Shown piece by piece: positions 7,370 through 10,728 of a DNA stretch of 10,728 nt. The notes beneath the pieces are model-generated. The model did not search any database, was not told the origin of the DNA, and worked only from the letters and a program-made list of their open reading frames with translations. Both the position numbers and the translations under genes were made by a program. Position 1 is the first letter of the stretch. Every line of letters starts with the position of its first letter. Source of the stretch: Sanchytrium tribonematis (lineage: Eukaryota > Sanchytriomycota > Sanchytriomycetes > Sanchytriales > Sanchytriaceae); contig JADGIG010000284.1 in assembly GCA_018985235.1 (NCBI GenBank), positions 1-10,728 on the forward strand. Direction: 5' to 3'.

Positions 7370-8532
7370 ATGTCATTCAAGTATATGAAACTCTCCTTTG
7401 AATTGGAAGACAAATTGCATGAAATTCAAGTTGAAGCAAATGATGTTTTATATGTCAGTTTATTGAAGGAAAATTGGGATAATTATAGCGTCTATTATAA
7501 ACGTAGCAAACTTGATCTTTATACTCCCATACGATTATTAAATCTTGTAAATCATGCAACTTTATCGTTGATTCCTATAAAACACGAAAATATACAAGTA
7601 AGTGTGACTTATGCCAATGAGATGTACAAGCAGTCTGTTAGTACGTTGACCACGTTTGGAGAAATATCGAAATTAGTCACAAATGATTCGGTTGAAATAA
7701 GAATACAAAATACTATTGTCAACTTAAAGTCACCTTGTCAATTGTCGAATTTCACAAAAATCGTATTGAGCGGTAACACAAGCCAACCATCATATGTACA
7801 TTCTAAAAAGAATGATGTTAAGCCTGAAATACAGAAAGCAGAGACAACTTCGGTCAATTCTCCCATTTTCAAGTCGCCCTCTTTGACTGCGGATGATAAT
7901 TTAGAATCGTCTGATATTGATAGGCACCTAACAATTTACAAGCCTACAAATTCTCAACAAAGAATTGAAATGAGTGACGATTTTTTTACATTGACTGGTA
8001 CTGAACTTAAATATTTGGTACATCAACAATTAAATTATACCAAAAGTCTTGATCCACCACTTCGGACACAAGCAATGAGAGATAAAGAATATCAACAAAA
8101 GCTAGAGAAATCTCCCAGGGTATTTTTATTTTAATGTAGACTAAACTACGCTTTATGATGCCCGACCAATACGTTATCGAGTCACATTTTTGGTCTACTG
8201 AAAAAATGTCTGTTGTATATAATCATCTAGAATCTTTATTATGTAACACTAAATTTGAATTAATTGCCATACCAAGAACTCATTTGGCAAGAGCTGAAAA
8301 GAGACATTTATTTGATTTGAATCTTAGTCCGGCTAGTTTATTACATGTCAAATTCGAAGAAAAAGTCTCAACTATTGATATTTTAAGACCAGAATTTAAA
8401 AAATTTATTGGCGGTTCTATAAGTACGAGCCAACCTTCTCTCGGATCCAAAGATTCGAAAGAATCTAATAGTTCAAAACCGGATTTGTTGAAAAAAGTGC
8501 CTAAATGGTTAAAATTTGGGAATAATAAATAA
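7370..8532 (+). CDS. ASPSCR1: TUG/ASPSCR1/Ubx4-family UBX protein, two exons, 380 aa after splicing
   Basis: Exons run 7370-8119 and 8140-8532, separated by a 20-nt intron. Family members are adaptors that bind the AAA ATPase Cdc48/p97; the mammalian one controls GLUT4 vesicle retention and Cdc48 hexamer disassembly, and yeast Ubx4 acts in ER-associated degradation. The first ubiquitin-like domain is about residues 5-70 (RSKLDLYTPIRLLNLVNHATLSLI at its end). A second ubiquitin-like segment is about 74-134. A linker rich in Ser, Lys and Pro follows. The family hallmark SDDFFTLTGTELKYL is at 202-216, then LRTQAMR (231-237). The UBX domain begins at the splice junction (SPR|TKLRFMMPDQY, 248-261) and runs to about 325 (LFDLNLSPASLLHV). 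The C-terminus is basic, ending LKKVPKWLKFGNNK. The usual Arg-x-Phe-Pro-Asp of the UBX start is altered to MMPD. Confidence 0.9.
8120..8139 (+). other. 20-nt spliceosomal intron in the TUG/UBX gene
   Basis: The intron begins GTATTTTTA and ends TTAATGTAG. Read through, it meets TAA inside the intron after Val-Phe-Leu-Phe. Removal joins TCT CCC AGG to ACT AAA CTA CGC TTT, giving SPRTKLRFMMPDQY, the expected entry into the UBX domain, and the downstream exon stays open to the real stop at 8530-8532. It is a phase 0 intron. It shares 15 of 20 aligned bases with the HECT intron. Confidence 0.87.
8524..8529 (+). terminator. AATAAA directly before the TUG/UBX stop codon
   Basis: The last two sense codons read AAT AAA and are followed at once by TAA, so a perfect poly(A) hexamer abuts the stop. 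There are 147 bp to the next start codon. Confidence 0.45.
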
Positions 8533-8679
8533 CTGCACAAAAGTTTATAAAAAGTGCGGTGTAAATTTTGACCATTTGCACACGAACCATGACAATCATC
8601 ATTCAAATTTTGGAAAATTCAATCCAAAAATATTTGATTTGTTGCGAAAATCCAATGTACAAGTCAAACTTAGGAGAGT
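8533..8679 (+). other. Intergenic region, TUG/UBX 3' end to p60 start
   Basis: This 147-bp tandem gap is the largest gene-free stretch in the window. It has no recognisable coding exon or RNA gene. A stop codon (TAG 8671-8673) lies in frame three codons before the p60 ATG. The gap must hold the p60 promoter. Confidence 0.5.
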
Positions 8680-9882
8680 ATGCATTCTAAAATCCATGAG
8701 TTAGTTTTTCATGAAAAGCAGGCACCGATTTACGCAATAGCATGCACGAAAGAGTATCTAATAACTGGAGGTGCGGATTTGAAAATCATGGTATGGACGC
8801 ACAAATTTGAGTACGTCACTACACTTACTCGCCACCAAACTCCAATTATGTTGATAAAGTACCTCAATGAAACTCAATTTATGAGTGCTAGTGATGATGG
8901 ACACTGCATCATTTGGCAAAAATCAGATGATCCTGAACAATTATTTGTACCTTGTCATTCTTTTATGAAGTCGCAAACAATTGCAGATATCGCTGTCTAC
9001 CATCCATATATTATAATAGCTACTATAAGTACTATCTACATCCACCAATACCAAGAACTTATTCACAGAATGGATTTTACAGGCAAATTGATCCAAGGTG
9101 TTTGTTTTGATCCTTTAGAACAAATCATTACTATCCAATTTAGCGATGGAGGTATCAGACACCTCATACCTACAAATAAAAAGTACAATGAAATCAGAGT
9201 AAGCAAGTTATGTGTAGGTGATTTTAATAGAATGATTTTTCGAAAATGCGAATGGCTTCCTGACGCAAGTGGCTGTTTATGCGTAGCTGGATTCACCAGT
9301 ATATTTACAAGCGAGACAGAAAAGCACAAAATGAATAGCACACTGCTATTCTCTCGAGCCTACTTGGATGACCCGATTTGTACCTACGCAACACCACTGA
9401 AACAAGTGACATGTGTTGTAATCTATCCCATACCGTTGAAACTAAAATCTCAGAAAAATAGTGTATTAGGAACACCATACAGATATGTATTTGCTGCCTT
9501 GAGTACAGATGGTTTACAACTTTGGGACACTGAGCATATGAAGCCAATTATGACTGCTAAAGGATTTCATTATGCGCATTTGACTGATGCTATTTTTATT
9601 CCAAGCCAGCTTCATCAATGGCCTGGAAATGAAAGTATGCAAAATGAAATTAGACTTTTGATCACTAGTGCTGATGGATTTATTAGCGAGATTACATTTG
9701 AAAATACTGAATTTGGGGAAGTTTACGAAATCGACCAAGAGGATGAGTGGTTGGAAATGCCGGAAAAGGCATGGGCCAAAGAAATGTTTAATAATGAAGG
9801 GTTTAAATCAGCCAAAACGGAGAAATTAGTAATGCAAATCAAGAGAAAGAATGAACACGGGGACCTACAGGTAGTTCAATAA
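8680..9882 (+). CDS. CAC2: Chromatin assembly factor 1 p60 subunit (CHAF1B/Cac2) homologue, WD40 protein, 400 aa
   Basis: CAF-1 deposits newly made H3-H4 on replicating DNA in the nucleus; p60 is its Asf1-facing WD40 subunit. The N-terminus aligns with the p60 start (ELVFHEKQAPIYAI, 7-20), which supports this ATG, and a TAG lies just upstream in frame. WD-like strands end at MVWT (37-40) and IIWQ (77-80). The p60-specific section is clear: LIQGVCFDPLEQII (137-150); FRKCEWLPDASGCLCVAG (187-204), the counterpart of the FFRRxxxxPDGxLLxxPAG segment; MNSTLLFSRAYLDDPI (218-233); YRYVFAALSTDGLQLWDT (267-284); and ADGFISEITFENTEFGE (331-347). HIR1/HIRA is a relative, but these landmarks favour p60. 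The protein ends soon after the propeller with a basic stretch (QIKRK, 386-390), so it lacks most of the longer tail of larger homologues. No introns are needed. Confidence 0.88.
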   Translation: MHSKIHELVFHEKQAPIYAIACTKEYLITGGADLKIMVWTHKFEYVTTLTRHQTPIMLIKYLNETQFMSASDDGHCIIWQKSDDPEQLFVPCHSFMKSQTIADIAVYHPYIIIATISTIYIHQYQELIHRMDFTGKLIQGVCFDPLEQIITIQFSDGGIRHLIPTNKKYNEIRVSKLCVGDFNRMIFRKCEWLPDASGCLCVAGFTSIFTSETEKHKMNSTLLFSRAYLDDPICTYATPLKQVTCVVIYPIPLKLKSQKNSVLGTPYRYVFAALSTDGLQLWDTEHMKPIMTAKGFHYAHLTDAIFIPSQLHQWPGNESMQNEIRLLITSADGFISEITFENTEFGEVYEIDQEDEWLEMPEKAWAKEMFNNEGFKSAKTEKLVMQIKRKNEHGDLQVVQ

Positions 9883-9894
9883 GTAAATACCAAA

Positions 9895-9900
9895 TTTATT
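9895..9900 (-). terminator. AATAAA overlapping the TRAPPC5 stop codon
   Basis: On the minus strand the stop TAA (9901-9899) and the following bases read TAATAAA, so the hexamer begins at the second base of the stop codon. It falls in the 16-bp gap to the convergent p60 gene. Confidence 0.45.
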
Positions 9901-10486
9901 ACGGATTTGGCAACAATTTGATTAAAATTGTGCATCTTTGAGGAAATCCTTCAATTGGGACATTATGAGCAGTAACTCTAGCGGGAAACCGTGCTTGATC
10001 ACAAAACGATTCAATTATACCAGCGACGAGCGCACCACTACTAAATGAACTCATTTCTTTGGGGGGTGAAATAAATTTAGAAATAACCAAATTGTTATCG
10101 CTGATCATATATTCATCAGAATGCTCGCTCGACTTTTCTAAAGCGTCTGCTTTTTTTTGAAATAAATATTGCCAAAGAGTTCCATGGAGAAACGACAAAA
10201 GTGTCAAAATATTGTTGTCTCTTTTAAATTTGTTTACATAAACTAAAACTTCATATATTCTTTGACCAATTTGATATCCAATGTCGTGCAATTTGGATTC
10301 CAAATCTTGTATTCCCTTCACCCTATCTTGATGGTATCTAATAATTTCTGAATATAGCAAAACAAACACGCTAAGAGAGACCTGCTTTGGTTTGTCAGTT
10401 ATTGGGCGACTTAGGAGTCTATGCTCTGGATCTACATTTTCGTCTATAATCTTCTTTTTAAATGGCGATAAAGTTCTGGATTGCAT
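9899..10486 (-). CDS. TRS31: TRAPP complex subunit 5 (TRAPPC5/Trs31), 195 aa
   Basis: This is a Bet3-family core subunit shared by the TRAPP complexes, the exchange factors for Rab1/Ypt1 (and Rab11) at the ER-Golgi and late Golgi. The length is normal (human about 188). Landmarks in order are VSLSVFVLLYSEIIRY (36-51), the LxxLGxxxGxR-type helix LHDIGYQIGQRIYEVLV (66-82), FLHGTLWQYLFQKKADALEKS (99-119), DEYMISDNNLVISKFISPPKEMSSFSSGALVAGIIE (124-159) and FPARVTAHN (167-175) followed by TILIKLL (186-192). The segment between the last two (VPIEGFPQRC) is as in fungal and plant proteins and, from memory, is missing in animals. The first 35 residues are variable. The start ATG is 10486-10484. The gene is convergent with p60, with 16 bp between stop codons. 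Confidence 0.93.
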   Translation of the reverse strand: MQSRTLSPFKKKIIDENVDPEHRLLSRPITDKPKQVSLSVFVLLYSEIIRYHQDRVKGIQDLESKLHDIGYQIGQRIYEVLVYVNKFKRDNNILTLLSFLHGTLWQYLFQKKADALEKSSEHSDEYMISDNNLVISKFISPPKEMSSFSSGALVAGIIESFCDQARFPARVTAHNVPIEGFPQRCTILIKLLPNP

Positions 10487-10520
10487 AGTTCAGTTTTGTT
10501 TCAAAAAGTTGCAAATACAT

Positions 10521-10526
10521 TTTATT
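10521..10526 (-). terminator. AATAAA poly(A) signal candidate of the RRM gene
   Basis: A perfect AATAAA lies 37 nt beyond the TGA of the RRM gene and about 35 nt before the TRAPPC5 start codon on the same strand. This ordinary spacing supports the RRM frame as a real gene end. Confidence 0.5.
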
Positions 10527-10562
10527 AAATAAGCTGTACATCCAGATGATTGAGTAAAACTG

Positions 10563-10694
10563 TCATTTGGCTTGTATTTGATGCATTCTGACGATCAAAT
10601 ATCGACCTTGATAATTATAGCCATTCATTTCCATTGCCTCAGGACATTCCTTAAGTTCGGATACTAGTGCGGAATTTGATTGGTTAAACCCGCT
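10563..10694 (-). CDS. 3' terminal exon of an RRM-type RNA-binding protein (partial)
   Basis: A 43-codon frame ends at TGA 10565-10563. It reads SALVSELKECPEAMEMNGYN and then YQGRYLIVRMHQIQAK, which fits the last third of an RNA recognition motif: strand 3 (ALVSEL), helix 2 (ECPEAMEM), the NG turn, and strand 4 (GRYLIVR). The open frame is closed upstream by TAG 10697-10695, whose AG could be a splice acceptor; the rest of the gene lies beyond the window. The protein stops 11 residues after GRYL, so the RRM is C-terminal. The subfamily cannot be told. A pseudogene fragment is possible, but the AATAAA downstream argues for a functional end. It is too short to show as a stand-alone gene and has no usable start codon. 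Confidence 0.6.
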   Translation of the reverse strand, partial: SGFNQSNSALVSELKECPEAMEMNGYNYQGRYLIVRMHQIQAK

Positions 10695-10711
10695 CTAATC
10701 ATTATATAAAC
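10695..10711 (-). other. Candidate tiny intron before the RRM exon (17 nt, or 23 nt from 10717)
   Basis: On the minus strand the bases before the RRM exon read GTTTATATAATGATTAG, with an alternative GT six bases further upstream. Both donors keep the same downstream frame. The TAAT-then-TAG ending resembles the two better-supported 20-nt introns, but the donor lacks GTATTTTT. Only 11-17 bases of upstream exon are in the window, so this cannot be settled here. Confidence 0.3.
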
Positions 10712-10728
10712 AATGACGTTTGAATAAT

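Noticed and set aside
8516-8704. Small + strand frame between the UBX and p60 genes.
   Set aside because: It has no ATG near its start, overlaps the p60 start, contains no recognisable motif and looks like open AT-rich spacer.
10487-10562. A promoter-only region for TRAPPC5.
   Set aside because: The upstream RRM gene's poly(A) signal lies inside it, so it also holds that gene's 3' UTR; no separate promoter motif was visible.
1-10728. Ciliate-type or other altered genetic code as the reason for short introns.
   Set aside because: TAA, TAG and TGA each end a full-length conserved protein here and none is needed as a sense codon inside one.
1-10728. Animal parasite with short introns (e.g. a dicyemid) as the source.
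   Set aside because: The TRAPPC5 C-terminus has the insertion I associate with fungi and plants. This is a weak exclusion that rests on memory of the family.

Overview
This is a very compact, AT-rich (by eye about two-thirds A+T) nuclear segment from a eukaryote. It carries eight protein-coding genes plus the 3' end of a ninth in 10.7 kb. TAA, TAG and TGA all act as terminators after complete proteins, so the code is standard. The gene set (ubiquinone methyltransferase, TRAPP subunit, CAF-1 subunit, TUG/UBX protein, HECT ligase) is that of a mitochondrion-bearing eukaryote. The C-terminal insertion in the TRAPPC5 homologue (Val-Pro-Ile-Glu-Gly after TAHN) resembles, from memory, the fungal and plant forms rather than the metazoan one. 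A compact early-diverging fungus (Rozella/Cryptomycota-like) is my best guess; the sequence does not prove it.

Layout: a DUF1399/GRDP-like gene enters from the left edge (+, 1-1677). Four minus-strand genes follow, read from right to left: an F-box/LRR-like protein (7331-6024), a HECT E3 ligase (5950-4092), COQ3 (4117-3425) and a SWIRM-like flavin amine oxidase resembling LSD1 (3325-1685). From 7370 the + strand carries the TUG/ASPSCR1/Ubx4 homologue (7370-8532) and the CAF-1 p60/Cac2 homologue (8680-9882). The minus strand then carries TRAPPC5/Trs31 (10486-9899) and the last exon of an RRM protein (10694-10563) that runs off the right edge.

Genes are packed tightly. Convergent stops are 7 and 16 bp apart, two divergent start codons are 38 bp apart, and COQ3's first ATG lies inside the HECT gene. 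No gene-free stretch exceeds about 150 bp. I saw no rRNA, tRNA, transposon, CRISPR or tandem repeat.

The most striking observation is two independent 20-nt introns, one in the HECT gene and one in the UBX gene. Each interrupts a conserved domain exactly, each restores the domain without a gap when removed, and the two share 15 of 20 bases (both begin GTATTTTTA and end TAG). A possible third tiny intron (17 or 23 nt) precedes the RRM exon. In addition, AATAAA lies on or within a few bases of the stop codon in five of the eight main genes. Together these suggest extreme miniaturisation of introns, 3' ends and promoters.

The genes do not form one pathway. The themes present are ubiquitin/Cdc48 biology (HECT, F-box-like, UBX), chromatin (CAF-1 p60, LSD1-like), trafficking (TRAPP) and coenzyme Q synthesis.
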